A stretch of 64,000 bases of DNA from Pacificispira sp002696645 (GCF_048892425.1 NZ_JBLZHU010000008.1:62001-126000), one strand, 5' to 3'; numbered from the stretch's first letter, positions 10,001-19,445 are shown. Numbers and translations: made by a program. The notes: generated by a model from the letters alone, not told the origin.

Positions 10001-13000
10001 TTGGCGGCGATGGCATGTATCTCAGTCAGGGAACGCTGGATGTTTCAGGGCTGACGATTGGCGACAATGTCACATTCAACAACCAGGGTCAGATTGATGT
10101 CGGGACCCTTGGTCTGACCCTTGGTTCCGGCACTTTTTATAACAACGCTGGCGCGATCGAACTGAACTACGGTGCGATGATGACAATCGCCGGTGGTGGC
10201 ACGGTAACTCTGGACGGTTCCATTGGGATGAACGACGGTGCCACGATTGCGGGTGCCTCTACCTTGGACGTTTTTCAACTGGATGGTTCCTTATCCAGCA
10301 ATGCCGCAGGCGGCACGAATGTGATCAGTGTGGACCTGGTGGTCAGCGAAAGTGGCAGTATCGTCATTGGTGGCGACAGTGGCAGCGATGGGACGCTGTT
10401 GATTACCGGGGCGTTTCAAAATGATGGCTTCGTTCAGGTTGACCCAGTCAATCAGAACGAAAATGGCGTGCTGAAAATCTCGCAGGATTTCACCAATTTC
10501 GGGACATTACAGGTTGATAATGCCGCGACATTGGTCGTGGGCGACGGATTGGGCACGCTGACCAATGAAGGAACCCTGCAAGGTCAATCCAGTATCCTTT
10601 TTGAGAACGGCATTATTCAGGCCGGACGGATCATAAATGACGGCGTGCTTCTGGTTCCCGGCTTTACTGAGGTTGGATCACGGCTGGAAATTCAGGGAAC
10701 GCGATTTGACAGTCTGGATGGCACGATCACGATTAATAACGGGGGCGTACTCTCCTTCCTGTCCTCAACACTGACAGTCGGATCGGACACGGAATATAAC
10801 AACAGTGGTTCCTTGGTGATCGGGTCCGGCAGTGTTCTTGATCTGGGTGACGACTTCCAGTTTGAAAACACCAACGCCAGCAAAATCATACTGAACAGCG
10901 GCGCCAGTCTTGGCGGCGCGGGGACATTGTTGAATTATGGAGATATGGATCTGGGTGGCGTCATTATCGATGCCACTTTCGAAAATGCGACGACAGAAGG
11001 TGGCGTCGGGTCCATTGATGTCGCTTCGGGCGAAACATTAACGGTCCATGGCAGCCTGACCAATTCCAGTTATGCTGATTTTACCGTCGAAAGTGGCGGT
11101 GTACTGGCCGGTAGCGGGTCGATCACAAACTATGCGGCCCTTGAAGCTGCGGGCGTAACAATTGACTCTGGGCTAACCTATACCGGCGATATACAGCTTC
11201 TATCCACGGCAGATACCTTCACCGTGAATGGTACCGTTGAGGGCGATCTAGATATTGATTTGAGCCAGGTAATCGCAGAGATCAGCGGTGATGGCGACTT
11301 CAATGTCACCGGCGGCACGCTGAATGGTTTTGGTGAAATTCTGCAAACATCGGTGACGATGCGTCAGTCGGGAATTCTGACCCTGTCGTCCAGCGATGCA
11401 ACGATCAGCGTTCAATCCCACAGTTGGATAATGGACTCCGGTGCAGGATTTGCGGACAATCACGGAACCTTGTCTTTTGTATCCGGGGCCAGCCTGGGCA
11501 TGGCGGATGGTGTTGATTTCTCTTACAATGCCACCGGAATGCCAGAAATCCAGTTGGGGATATCCGGCGGACAGAATGAAGGCAACAGCGCGATTTTTGG
11601 TGATGCGACATTCACCGTAGCCAGCGGCACACTTGCCCTGAGTAACGAAGCCGTCGACATCGATTCCAGTGGTTTTATTGTAAATGGCGTGTTGAGAATC
11701 GAAGAAACGGATGTATCGGTCTCATCCTCCGCATTCCAGACGACAGCCAACGGAACCATTTCGGTCAATAGCGGCTTATTGGAAACGGACAACCAATGGA
11801 CCAATGCCGGAGAACTTTCGCTGATAGGCGTTAACGCCTCCTCCGTCCTGACCCTGACACAGGACCTTACAAATTCCGGTAGCCTAACGCTGTATGCACT
11901 GGAAGGCCCCTATGGCGGCACGATTGAGGTTTCGAACGATCTGTCTGATGCAACCCTGGTCAATACCGGCGTTATCGAAACCAACCTGTATGGGACCGCA
12001 ACGGCGCAGCATCTGTTACAGGTCAATATCGACAATCAGGGCACGATAGACATCCAACAGGACACCCGCTTAGGGCAAAGTGAAGCATTTGAATTGCCAA
12101 CCCTGGACACGAAGGACGGCACCGTCTCAATCAGTTCAGGTAAGGATTTCCTGATTTCCGGCACGATGGTTGTCGGCGCAGATACAAACCTGAACGGGTC
12201 AGGTACACTGACGCTTGGGGATCAGTCTTCCTTCCAGGTGGTTGGGGGCGAAACCTTCACAATTGGAAATTCCGGCGGCACGCTGTCTTCTGCGCTGGTC
12301 AATTTTCAGGGTCAGGCCTTTATCAATGGCACAGGCGTCTTAACGAATGACGCCATAACCAGTTTTGAAACATTGGAAGTATCCAATGGGGCCAGCCTGA
12401 CGAATGATGGCACCATGACAGGAACCGACTTTGCTATCGATACAGAGGGCGAGGTTACAAACTCCGGATTATTCGAACTCAGTGGCGGATCTTTCAGCGT
12501 AGCGGGCTCTCTGGCAAATGAAGGCACGATTTCTGTTGATCGTGGTGCTGTCATCCTGAACACGTCTGAATTTGATAACACGAATGGGACAGTTACGTTT
12601 TCGGCGGATTCCATGGGTGGATCGACGTTGACGATCAACAGCGCCGTAACAAATGCCGGCAAAATCGTCGCATATCTCAGTGGCACTCAAATGCAGGGTG
12701 AAAATGTTGTCGTGAATTCCGATAACGGCAGCACATTCACAAACAGCGGCACTTTCACCGTTGATCAAGACCCGCAATCGAATCCGGGGTCCCTGATAAT
12801 CGGAACAGACTTTAACAATTCCGGTCTGCTTGAAATAGATGGGGTTGCTGAAATCCAGACGGGCAAGAACCTGGACACGCATGATGGCGACATTGATTTC
12901 GATTTTGAATCAGAAATCGTGATCAATGGCAACGCCACCTTGTCTGTTGGTAATGATACCAGCATTACAGGGTTCGGCTCTCTAACATTTGGCGACTCCG

Positions 13001-16000
13001 CGCAGCTGAACATCGTTTCCGGTGAAGTCTTTACCATCACCAATAATACATCTGACATGGATTTCACCGCAGGCGGCACCATTTCCGGCGATGGCGATCT
13101 GGAGATTAATGACAGTTCGTATTTCTATGCTGCAGGCGCATCTGTCAGCCTGAGCACGATTGAAAACAATGGTTTCCTGCGCATCGATAACAGCACGGCA
13201 GAATTGTCTGTAGGCACGATTACAGGCACCGGAACCACGCAGCTTCGGTCCAACAGCACCGCATCTTCGACGCTGTCGCTGACGGACGATCTGACCATTG
13301 ATACCAACCAGACACTGCGATTCTATTCCAGCAGCTTCCAGTCTTCCCTGGGGGGGCAGGTTACGGGGTCAGGAACCCTGACGAACCAGGGCACAATATC
13401 GACAGATACGGCAGGTACTGCGCATATTTTTGACGTTGATATCATCAATACGAACCTGATGGATATTGCCGGTCAGGTCGATGTTCAGGGTACCATAACG
13501 CTGGACTCAGTGAACGGAACGATAAAGGTATCAGACACCGACAATGGCCCAGATGGGGTGATAAACTTCCTGGCCAACAGCACATTGAATGTCGGCGATG
13601 CCTCTGTTCTGACATATGATACGGGCATAGGCTCCAGCCGCGGCACAATAGACTTTGCCAGTGGGGCTGTTATGTCCATTGCTGATGGTGAGACATTCAC
13701 TGTTGACGATGACACGGTATCCCTGAATTTCGCCTCTGGGGGACATATCGGCGGAACTGGCACCTATAAAGTTGCCCAAGATACCGACATAAACATGAAT
13801 GGTGCCACTTTCACGACAGCCGCCTTGTTGAATGAGGGTACAATCGAAGTGGAATCCGCCCATGGATTGCGCCTGAACAACAGTGCGGTGAACAACAGTC
13901 AGGGACTGTTGGACATTTCCGCCCGTGCGGCCGGTGTTGAACTGGACATCGGAACGGATATGACGCTGGATGGTGATATCCGACTGAGTATGATCAGCAA
14001 CGGCACGATTGCGACGCAGGCGACCTTGGCTGTGGACAGCGGGTCGACGCTGACCCTGACCGGAACGCTGCAATCGGCCAAAGAAAGTGGTGCGGGTATA
14101 AGCAATCACACGTCGGGAACGATTATCAATCAGGGTATGGTCGACATTGACCAGACACTGACAGTTGCTGACAATTTTGATACGCGCGACGGCCAGATCG
14201 ACATTGCCTCCGGCCAGGCGCTGAATGTGGACGGCACCCTGACCATTGGAAGCGACACTGCCCTGACCGGCGCAGGGACAATCAGTGTAGGGAGCACCAG
14301 CCTACTGGATATCGCGTCGGGGGAAACCTTCACCCTGACCACGCTGACACCCGATCTGGACTTTGCCAATAGCAGCACATTTGGCGGTGCGGGAACGCTG
14401 CGCGTCAACAGCGATGTCAGCTTCGACATTGGCGGTTTCACTCTGGCCCCAGGCGAAATTACCAACAATGGAACGATCACCGTTGACAGCGCCAGCGGGA
14501 CTTTGGGGGCCGACACAATTGGCGGCACGGGTAGTTTGGCGATCATTACCAACAGCGACTTTGGCGCAACGCTGGTTTTGTCAGATGATGTCACAAACGC
14601 GTCTGGTCATACCATTGCCTTTGACGCTTCGGATGGGATTCTTGCCCAAGGGGGCACATTAACGACTGTTGGCAATGAAAAGCTTACCAATAATGGCGTC
14701 CTGCAATTGGACGATGCTGGGGGTGCCCATCGTCTGAACCTGGATATCCAGAATAACGGGCTGATTGACCTGGATGGATCGGCCACCCTGACCAGCGGGC
14801 ACCATTTGGACAGCGTCGGCGGTGACATTTCAATTGCCACCGGCCATACCCTGTTTGCCGACGGCACTTTAACATTGGGCAGCGGATCGACGGTATCGGC
14901 GGCGGCTGCAGAAATTGCGGGCGTGGGGACATTGGCGATCAGCGGCGGTGCGGTCAATCTGACCAACGCCACCTTGTCCACCAGCAATATTGATAATGAT
15001 GGCACCATCCTGGTGAATAATGGCGATCTGACGCTTGCCTCCAGCAATTTTGACAATGCGGGCGGCACAATCGATTTTTACAGCGCGAATACCAACAGCA
15101 CGATCTGGTTCAATACCGATTTCGACAATGCAGGCACGATCAAGGTCCAGGCGAATTCGGAATCCATGTTGAGTGGCGGCTCAACGAACATCCTCACCAA
15201 TTCCGGCCTGATTGCCTTTAGAGATGGGGACAAGGCGGGCACGAATGACGGGGGTGGTGAAAATCAGATCAAAACCATTTCCGTCGTCAATACAGGAACC
15301 ATCACACAGGGCGTGAATGACTATTTACGTATTCACCAGGGTGCATCGGTCAACAGCGTCAATGGCGCCCTGCTGCTGGCGGCCGGTGCGGTTTTCGATG
15401 TGAATAGCGGCTCAACTCTGTTCCTGGGAACCAATACAGATCTGACCGGGACAGGGACGATAGAGTTGCAGGATTACGCGACCCTGAGCCTGGGTTCTGG
15501 TGAGAATTTCAGCTATGACAGCACCGATTCCAGAATTGTGGCGTCATCTAATGCAGCTATTTCCGGGGCGGGAACCTTTACCAACCAACGGGATTTTGAT
15601 GTTACTGAATTGACCATTACGTCAAATTTCGTGAATGGCGAAAGCGGAACGCTGAACATCGGGGACCTATCGTCTTCAACAGGCACCACAATAACAGCCA
15701 GCAGCTTCACCAATCAGGGTGAACTGAATATTATTGGATCAAATGGTGTTGAATCCTCAACCAACGCCTATTTTGATGACTTCACCAACACCGGTACCAT
15801 AAATCTGATCTCAGGCACCTCGGGCGTTTCTGCCAATATCACCATCGGTGATCAAGGCGCCGGAACATTAACAAATGATGGCTTAATTTCTGTCGATGGA
15901 ACCGATGGAAGCTACCGTGGCGGTGCCTATTTTGACGGTAATCTTGTCGCTGGCACTTCCGGTGGTGAAATCTTTATCGGGGCCTACAACGCTGCCTCGG

Positions 16001-16935
16001 ATGAAGACTTCAATCCGCTCCAAATAACTGGAAATCTGACGCTTAATCAAAAATCCATCCTGACGATGGAATTGGGGTCAGGGAATGCAGTTCTTGAAAA
16101 CCATAGCGCAGGCCTGCAAGTTGATGGTGACCTGACCTTTGGTGGAACATTCAAATTGCGTGTCGGGGATGACTATGACTATTCCTTAAACCCGCAATTT
16201 GGCAGCGGTGCCCAAATACAAACAGACAACTTAACTGGATTTTTCCAACGGGTTCACATCACCAATGAAACCGGAACCGGTGACGCCAATATGGCGATAA
16301 TTGGTAATGTCCTTCTTCCCACGTTTACAGACAGTGGCTTCAAACTAATCGCTGCGACAGCACAGGGGGACTTCACTGGGACCTCGGGCGACGAAAGCAA
16401 GTTTGGGACAGCCGCAAATGAAGCGTTCACCACAGGCAGTGGCGGGACATCCGTCTGGTTTGGCCTGGGGGGCGATGACACCTTCACGCTGGAACCGGGT
16501 GGCACGATTGGCTTCCTGGATGGTGGACAGGGCGGTGCGGATATTCTGTATCTGCAATCAACCACATTTGCGTCGACTCAGGATAACGAATGGCGCGTGA
16601 ACAATATCGAAGCACTGGACTATTCTGGCGCGGGCAGCAATACCTTCTTCCTGTCTGAAAACTTCGCTTTTGGCGCCTCCGAGGACTTAAATTCTCTGGT
16701 CAGCACGCTGGGCGTCAGCGACGCGCTGAAGGATGATGCGCTGGTCATAGAAGGCGATGTCGGCCAGACCCTGGACCTCAGCATGGGCAACTGGACGTCG
16801 GAAGGCATCAACGTAACCATTGACCATGACGGCGGTGGATCGCCCCACAGCTATGCAATCTATTCCGCATCCAATGGGGCACATGTCTATGTCGATACCG
16901 AAATGTCGGTCGATCTTGTGGGGGCATCGATTTAA
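4048..16935 (+). CDS. Giant RTX-type type I secreted adhesin with N-terminal FecR-like domain
   Basis: The predicted product is a surface or extracellular protein of about 4,295 residues with no classical signal peptide. In order it has a Ser/Glu-rich N-terminus; a conserved block near 105-190 (LLLIKPDGTAVQIENYF, GGGRRLTPELVE-like); and a FecR-like domain near 205-335 (GEVYAVRPDGTRVRL, TPVATIGIRGT). A highly acidic Asp/Glu/Gly linker follows at about 430-530, then RTX calcium-binding nonapeptides at about 640-700 (GGGNDSVNTGAGND). Then come more than 3,000 residues of beta-rich repeats dominated by NxGTI, GxLT and NSG patterns. A propeller-like insertion (GNGNYAVVWEQ) sits near 1211-1525. The C-terminal about 180 residues (GLGGDDTFTLEPGG, DGGQGGADILYL) resemble type I secretion signal regions. 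The ATG at 4048 has GGGG 7 nt upstream; an in-frame ATG at 3988 would add 20 residues. The divergent exporter is the likely secretion partner. The ligand is unknown. Confidence 0.88.
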   Translation: MAKQESTLRPGDNGASSEEGSNFSVEPNHEANSDSASPTVDPALNTPRNQDGDALASPNGVSNIILTDNDLSDLAARSDALPGFQATSETGLQTGTLGGADVSIVMSFDARDGDTVSLPDISYIYDGDYVRQGTDLLLIKPDGTAVQIENYFAVEFTPDILGAGGRRLTPELVESFLHPVAPNQLAALTDNQVAQAQGNSIGTVETITGEVYAVRPDGTRVRLQAGDPVFQGDQIETADGASIKMTFIDGTLFTLGGDARLALDEMVFDPATSSGESAFSILQGGFLFVSGQIAQNNPNDMTVTTPVATIGIRGTIVTGEVSGEQLSTGETFRFTIVDGEIAITAGTQTIVLSENFATATGTADGTGGTAIFDFVDTAQNVIARNSSQFKALSPSDLQTIENAIKTTIEARTGQTIDLNLQDLVTNAPDSNSDDESDSEEDDDNSAGEVEDSGGDDEESPTNSETDESGGGEDSELTEEDLQDLQDAEETDEEGAGDDEEEQEEIGDIEGGEDPGDEGGGNDGTNALGDEVINVVSPYTGGSDDTEQTTGNDSQVTPNQTPSSTQSPVFSQDDSFNESVTPVTGSSSTVGDGNSSFNVTQGSLQSSPSSGFDFGYQAPNSTANTTFNSANFSNPDANYLVTTGSGTDNITTGGGNDSVNTGAGNDTITTGGGDDTVNAGTGDDTIIGGTGEGNDFYDGGEGYDSVTYDSVSGQNRTSLSVNLYSVSGTTSVNDYGAEIIDYDTLTNVDFIRLGHGDDTVRVYEAGIDVDGSQGQDTLSLNFAGGDVTFSFADGVFNKNSASSTFTNFEYVLGGEGNDKITVDDISQSASGGDGGSDTLVIGDNALLLNLGGSVSNVYLTDGEATQTFANFDFVEQTSGTLSLGNGTYNATGQVTLNTITLDNYIAPVFDGPGTFVNTGAIEFDYSAGADLIGNLDMRDGTFHLTGYSSQLDISDGGRLIIGTDTGYLGSTLSALSINVGSDGIVEIAEGETASLANAKYRFLNDTSTLQVNGTWLNSDSDTFNGFGASLNSSVINGTGTVINGGEISFNGDILNIDIQNENPSEEADGDIYVNNSGSFTVNSTITGGSITLFNDAQLNGTGSLADLSMLQLNDGAALAVTYTEVIGTVNLQGTSSVTGILDINEGTLAFEDSQATLSVGTNGTLIVGSETDLGSDGTLNIGSGGTISIEAGGRFDHVGGYSSGDDSQINQTALGNQSNPDIALLGNGNYAVVWEQAGNDKGAIVNASGTVIAEFDATATMGGTHSPRVAAAGTDHFIITYNQLNGSTVVQKWALFNNDGTYVDAYHELSNESGINYVDFDAFSFGSNGYGYITRSENTSSFTVKILNGGTTSPFTLIPGGPIVQGAQIVERTGGSLVAIFGTEISGDNKIYHQVLNPVGGSMGSQTFLDAPGAQGKLGIAALPSNGYVIAWSNGSEIFAQRFGSATQQVGSQISVTNGAIDGTDPSIVAFADGSFQIFYESATAAAIYMQSFNSSGIAEGDRVLIADTTNSSGAQTDVVAIPNESGDGVTFVYVSNGTNGTDIFFGNTADDVNGTALNLEVGSTIGGTGTYVVSDAETMDGITLAVGAHIDNDSTLTVGTTGLDIQGEVDNDGGTIVVSEGSALSVNGTNSIISDGVINVQSLSVLSGSGQISVDDLILNEESSLYLSDTQVNGTLSVLGEADIAGNLDITNAELYSEEERTKGDLDLVDGGVLIIGSNTSFDNFDNGGINFFSGGVLRIAAGESFDLGEFYEAGTSVFESQSGGTLEILGSATIGEYETFDGLAEAESTTINGSGNFSNAGSLTLSGDTVNIQFANLDTGTLQINSGTTTFNADMTSSGSIDINGTMAMNNTLTNTGTVSVDGTLMGNGRVINSNGTIYLGDGAEISVNYFDNSNGTIDFSEGDGTFTGGTLDMTTGTLAASSSTDSLTILEATAIFGGTTDLGETGVTEFSENGTLSVAYGETFTYDADSTEAQIHFLSGATIGGDGMYLSQGTLDVSGLTIGDNVTFNNQGQIDVGTLGLTLGSGTFYNNAGAIELNYGAMMTIAGGGTVTLDGSIGMNDGATIAGASTLDVFQLDGSLSSNAAGGTNVISVDLVVSESGSIVIGGDSGSDGTLLITGAFQNDGFVQVDPVNQNENGVLKISQDFTNFGTLQVDNAATLVVGDGLGTLTNEGTLQGQSSILFENGIIQAGRIINDGVLLVPGFTEVGSRLEIQGTRFDSLDGTITINNGGVLSFLSSTLTVGSDTEYNNSGSLVIGSGSVLDLGDDFQFENTNASKIILNSGASLGGAGTLLNYGDMDLGGVIIDATFENATTEGGVGSIDVASGETLTVHGSLTNSSYADFTVESGGVLAGSGSITNYAALEAAGVTIDSGLTYTGDIQLLSTADTFTVNGTVEGDLDIDLSQVIAEISGDGDFNVTGGTLNGFGEILQTSVTMRQSGILTLSSSDATISVQSHSWIMDSGAGFADNHGTLSFVSGASLGMADGVDFSYNATGMPEIQLGISGGQNEGNSAIFGDATFTVASGTLALSNEAVDIDSSGFIVNGVLRIEETDVSVSSSAFQTTANGTISVNSGLLETDNQWTNAGELSLIGVNASSVLTLTQDLTNSGSLTLYALEGPYGGTIEVSNDLSDATLVNTGVIETNLYGTATAQHLLQVNIDNQGTIDIQQDTRLGQSEAFELPTLDTKDGTVSISSGKDFLISGTMVVGADTNLNGSGTLTLGDQSSFQVVGGETFTIGNSGGTLSSALVNFQGQAFINGTGVLTNDAITSFETLEVSNGASLTNDGTMTGTDFAIDTEGEVTNSGLFELSGGSFSVAGSLANEGTISVDRGAVILNTSEFDNTNGTVTFSADSMGGSTLTINSAVTNAGKIVAYLSGTQMQGENVVVNSDNGSTFTNSGTFTVDQDPQSNPGSLIIGTDFNNSGLLEIDGVAEIQTGKNLDTHDGDIDFDFESEIVINGNATLSVGNDTSITGFGSLTFGDSAQLNIVSGEVFTITNNTSDMDFTAGGTISGDGDLEINDSSYFYAAGASVSLSTIENNGFLRIDNSTAELSVGTITGTGTTQLRSNSTASSTLSLTDDLTIDTNQTLRFYSSSFQSSLGGQVTGSGTLTNQGTISTDTAGTAHIFDVDIINTNLMDIAGQVDVQGTITLDSVNGTIKVSDTDNGPDGVINFLANSTLNVGDASVLTYDTGIGSSRGTIDFASGAVMSIADGETFTVDDDTVSLNFASGGHIGGTGTYKVAQDTDINMNGATFTTAALLNEGTIEVESAHGLRLNNSAVNNSQGLLDISARAAGVELDIGTDMTLDGDIRLSMISNGTIATQATLAVDSGSTLTLTGTLQSAKESGAGISNHTSGTIINQGMVDIDQTLTVADNFDTRDGQIDIASGQALNVDGTLTIGSDTALTGAGTISVGSTSLLDIASGETFTLTTLTPDLDFANSSTFGGAGTLRVNSDVSFDIGGFTLAPGEITNNGTITVDSASGTLGADTIGGTGSLAIITNSDFGATLVLSDDVTNASGHTIAFDASDGILAQGGTLTTVGNEKLTNNGVLQLDDAGGAHRLNLDIQNNGLIDLDGSATLTSGHHLDSVGGDISIATGHTLFADGTLTLGSGSTVSAAAAEIAGVGTLAISGGAVNLTNATLSTSNIDNDGTILVNNGDLTLASSNFDNAGGTIDFYSANTNSTIWFNTDFDNAGTIKVQANSESMLSGGSTNILTNSGLIAFRDGDKAGTNDGGGENQIKTISVVNTGTITQGVNDYLRIHQGASVNSVNGALLLAAGAVFDVNSGSTLFLGTNTDLTGTGTIELQDYATLSLGSGENFSYDSTDSRIVASSNAAISGAGTFTNQRDFDVTELTITSNFVNGESGTLNIGDLSSSTGTTITASSFTNQGELNIIGSNGVESSTNAYFDDFTNTGTINLISGTSGVSANITIGDQGAGTLTNDGLISVDGTDGSYRGGAYFDGNLVAGTSGGEIFIGAYNAASDEDFNPLQITGNLTLNQKSILTMELGSGNAVLENHSAGLQVDGDLTFGGTFKLRVGDDYDYSLNPQFGSGAQIQTDNLTGFFQRVHITNETGTGDANMAIIGNVLLPTFTDSGFKLIAATAQGDFTGTSGDESKFGTAANEAFTTGSGGTSVWFGLGGDDTFTLEPGGTIGFLDGGQGGADILYLQSTTFASTQDNEWRVNNIEALDYSGAGSNTFFLSENFAFGASEDLNSLVSTLGVSDALKDDALVIEGDVGQTLDLSMGNWTSEGINVTIDHDGGGSPHSYAIYSASNGAHVYVDTEMSVDLVGASI

Positions 16936-17029
16936 GATTTCATCAAATTCGTTTGGTGTGATTGTTTAGCTTGCCCGTCGGGGCGGACAGTAATTTGGCG
17001 GTTACAGACGTTGGGGACTATAATTTGAT

Positions 17030-19405
17030 ATGAGTGATACAAAAGCACCCCCTGCCCAAGGCAGCGTCGATAAAAAGCCCAACCTGATCTTATCCTTCTT
17101 TACCCGGATGTTCCGTGGGTCGGGAAAGAAGCGCCGCGGCCCCTGGTGGAAGCCCGGCCTGCCGACCCTGATCGCCTTTGCTGTTCTGGCAACCGGTGTT
17201 ACCGTGCGCGTCTGGGATCCCGATCCCGTGCAAACAATCCGGCTGCGGACATTCGACATGTACAATGTCGTCAAGCCCCGCGTGCCTTTGGACCCCTCCC
17301 CCGTCATCATTGTTGATATCGATGAAAAAAGCCTGGCAGAAGTGGGGCAATGGCCCTGGCCGCGAACCCAGGTCGCTCGCCTGCTGACCGCCCTTCGTGA
17401 TTATGGAATTGCCGTGGTGGGGTTCGATATTGTGTTCGCTGAACTGGATCGGACGTCTCCGGACCTGTTGGCGAAATCCCGCGAGGACCTTCCAGCTTCC
17501 GTGCGCGACAGTCTTGCGCAAACGCCCGCAAATGAATCAATCATGGCCGAAGCGATGAAGACCGTCCGCACCGTTCTGGGACAGGCGTCCACCCAATCCA
17601 CGCAGGCCCTCGCGCCCAGTGATTTTGCATATTCAACCTCTTTTAAAGGGGCGCTGGGCACAAAGGACGTGCCAGACCCGAATGACGAATTGTTCAAGCG
17701 CGCCGTGCGTTTTCCAACGCTTGTGTATAACCGACCTGAACTGGAACAATTCGCCTCTGGCCTGGGGGTGTTTTCCATCGGGGAAGAAGTGGATGGTGTC
17801 GTGCGCCGGGTCCCCCTGGTTGTGCATATCAGCGATGTCATCAAACCCGCCCTTTCTACAGAAATGATCCGGGTCGGGTTCGCCGGTAACAGTATATTTG
17901 CCTTTCTGACGGTTGGCGGAATCAGTGAAGTACGGCTGCAAACACCACGCGGGAATTTCCCAATACCGACAGACAGCAAGGGCCAGATCTGGGTCTATTT
18001 TGCCAAGCCAGACAGCTTCAACATGCCCAATAATGAAGGCCGCATGTATATTTCGGCCTCTGATATCATGGAAAAGCGCGTTCCACCGGAACGCATCTCC
18101 GGGCGTCTGGCGATTGTCGGGACATCGGCTGTTGGCCTGTTGGATATTCGGGCCACTCCCATCAGCCCCCGCCTGCCAGGGGTTGAGGTCCATGCGAATA
18201 TTCTGGAAAACGTGCTCAGCCAGACCTTTGTCCGGTATCCTGAGACCATGCAATTGACAGAATTTGTCGCCATGGGCGTGGTTGGCCTGTTGCTGATTTT
18301 CTTCATTCCGCGGGTTGGTCCAGTTGTGACCCTGGTTGGTTTGACCGTCGCCATTGGTGGCTTTGCCGGGACCAGTTGGTTCCTGTTTTCTGAACAGCGC
18401 CTGTTGCTGGATGCCACCTATCCTGCAGGCCTGTCCCTGGCGATCTATGGCGTGCTGGCCTTTGCCAACTATGCCCGTGACGCGGCGGAAAAGCGGCAGG
18501 TACGCGGGGCCTTCGCGCAGTATCTGTCCCCTGATCTTGTGGAGCAATTGGCGGCCGATCCCGACAAACTGAAACTGGGCGGCGAAACCAAGCGCATGAC
18601 CCTGCTGTTCTGTGACGTGCGCGGATTCACAACGATTTCAGAGCAGTATAAGGCAGATCCGCAGGGTCTGACCGTATTGATCAACCGCCTGTTGACGCCG
18701 CTGACCGATGACATTCTGAAGCGCCAGGGCACGATTGATAAGTATATGGGCGACTGTATCATGGCGTTCTGGAACGCCCCCCTGGATGTGCCCAATCAGG
18801 AACGCATGGCATCCGAAGCAGCCATTGCAATGTTCCAGTCCCTGATCGTCTTGAACGAAGAGCGCAAACGCGAAGCCCTGGAAGAGAATAAAACCTTCCT
18901 GCCGCTGAATATCGGGATCGGGATCAATTCCGGCGATTGCGTGGTCGGTAATATGGGATCAGCGCAACGCTTCGACTATTCCGTGTTGGGCGACGCGGTC
19001 AACCTTGCCGCCCGATTGGAAGGTCAATCCAAGAGCTATGGTGTTGGTATCGTGATTGGGGAAGAGACCGCCCTTGCCATCGATGGTCATTTCCCCCTTG
19101 CGGAGTTGGACCTGATCGCCGTGAAGGGCAAGACAGAGGCGGTTCGTATCTTTACTATCCTGGGCGGTCCTGAGGTTTTGCAGGATCCGGATTATAGCAA
19201 TGTCGTAGCGCAACATGCAGAGATGCTGCGGGCCTATCGCGCCCAGGAATGGGATGACGCGGCGCGCACAATGAACGCCCTGAAAGGACGCCTGTCCGGT
19301 GTACTGGACGGATTCTATGATATCTATATGGCGCGTCTGGAAGAGTTCCGCGACAATCCCCCTCCCGCCGATTGGGATGGGGTCTATGTCGCCACCAGCA
19401 AGTAA
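17030..19405 (+). CDS. CHASE2-domain class III adenylate/guanylate cyclase
   Basis: A membrane-bound receptor cyclase of 791 residues, predicted to make cAMP (or cGMP) in response to an extracytoplasmic signal. A basic N-terminus and membrane segment (about 44-62) precede a CHASE2 sensor (about 65-385; DPSPVIIVDIDEKSLAEVGQ and PGVEVHANILENVL are typical). Three membrane segments follow at about 403-485. A class III cyclase domain occupies about 520-705. The two metal-binding aspartates are visible in FCDVRGFT (about D529) and KYMGDC (about D575), and the LGDAVNLAARLE motif is intact. The substrate cannot be settled from these residues alone. It lies 94 bases downstream of the adhesin on the same strand, so co-expression is possible. 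A TATAAT at 17019-17024 sits too close to the ATG for a normal leader. Confidence 0.9.
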   Translation: MSDTKAPPAQGSVDKKPNLILSFFTRMFRGSGKKRRGPWWKPGLPTLIAFAVLATGVTVRVWDPDPVQTIRLRTFDMYNVVKPRVPLDPSPVIIVDIDEKSLAEVGQWPWPRTQVARLLTALRDYGIAVVGFDIVFAELDRTSPDLLAKSREDLPASVRDSLAQTPANESIMAEAMKTVRTVLGQASTQSTQALAPSDFAYSTSFKGALGTKDVPDPNDELFKRAVRFPTLVYNRPELEQFASGLGVFSIGEEVDGVVRRVPLVVHISDVIKPALSTEMIRVGFAGNSIFAFLTVGGISEVRLQTPRGNFPIPTDSKGQIWVYFAKPDSFNMPNNEGRMYISASDIMEKRVPPERISGRLAIVGTSAVGLLDIRATPISPRLPGVEVHANILENVLSQTFVRYPETMQLTEFVAMGVVGLLLIFFIPRVGPVVTLVGLTVAIGGFAGTSWFLFSEQRLLLDATYPAGLSLAIYGVLAFANYARDAAEKRQVRGAFAQYLSPDLVEQLAADPDKLKLGGETKRMTLLFCDVRGFTTISEQYKADPQGLTVLINRLLTPLTDDILKRQGTIDKYMGDCIMAFWNAPLDVPNQERMASEAAIAMFQSLIVLNEERKREALEENKTFLPLNIGIGINSGDCVVGNMGSAQRFDYSVLGDAVNLAARLEGQSKSYGVGIVIGEETALAIDGHFPLAELDLIAVKGKTEAVRIFTILGGPEVLQDPDYSNVVAQHAEMLRAYRAQEWDDAARTMNALKGRLSGVLDGFYDIYMARLEEFRDNPPPADWDGVYVATSK

Positions 19406-19445
19406 GATCTAGAGCAATTTCAGATCACACAGGATGCTCTGATAC

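Noticed and set aside
4194..16884. Long minus-strand open frames inside the adhesin gene
   Set aside because: They are shadows produced by the repetitive, Thr/Gly/Asn-rich coding sequence; none has a recognisable domain or a ribosome site.
17019..17024. TATAAT as a promoter for the CHASE2 cyclase
   Set aside because: It ends only 5 bases before the ATG, so it would require a leaderless message; the -35 match (TTGGCG) has an 18-base spacer. The evidence is too weak to list as a promoter.
16936..17029. Terminator after the adhesin gene
   Set aside because: The only inverted repeat seen (GCCC/GGGC near 16974) has a 4-bp stem and no T run.
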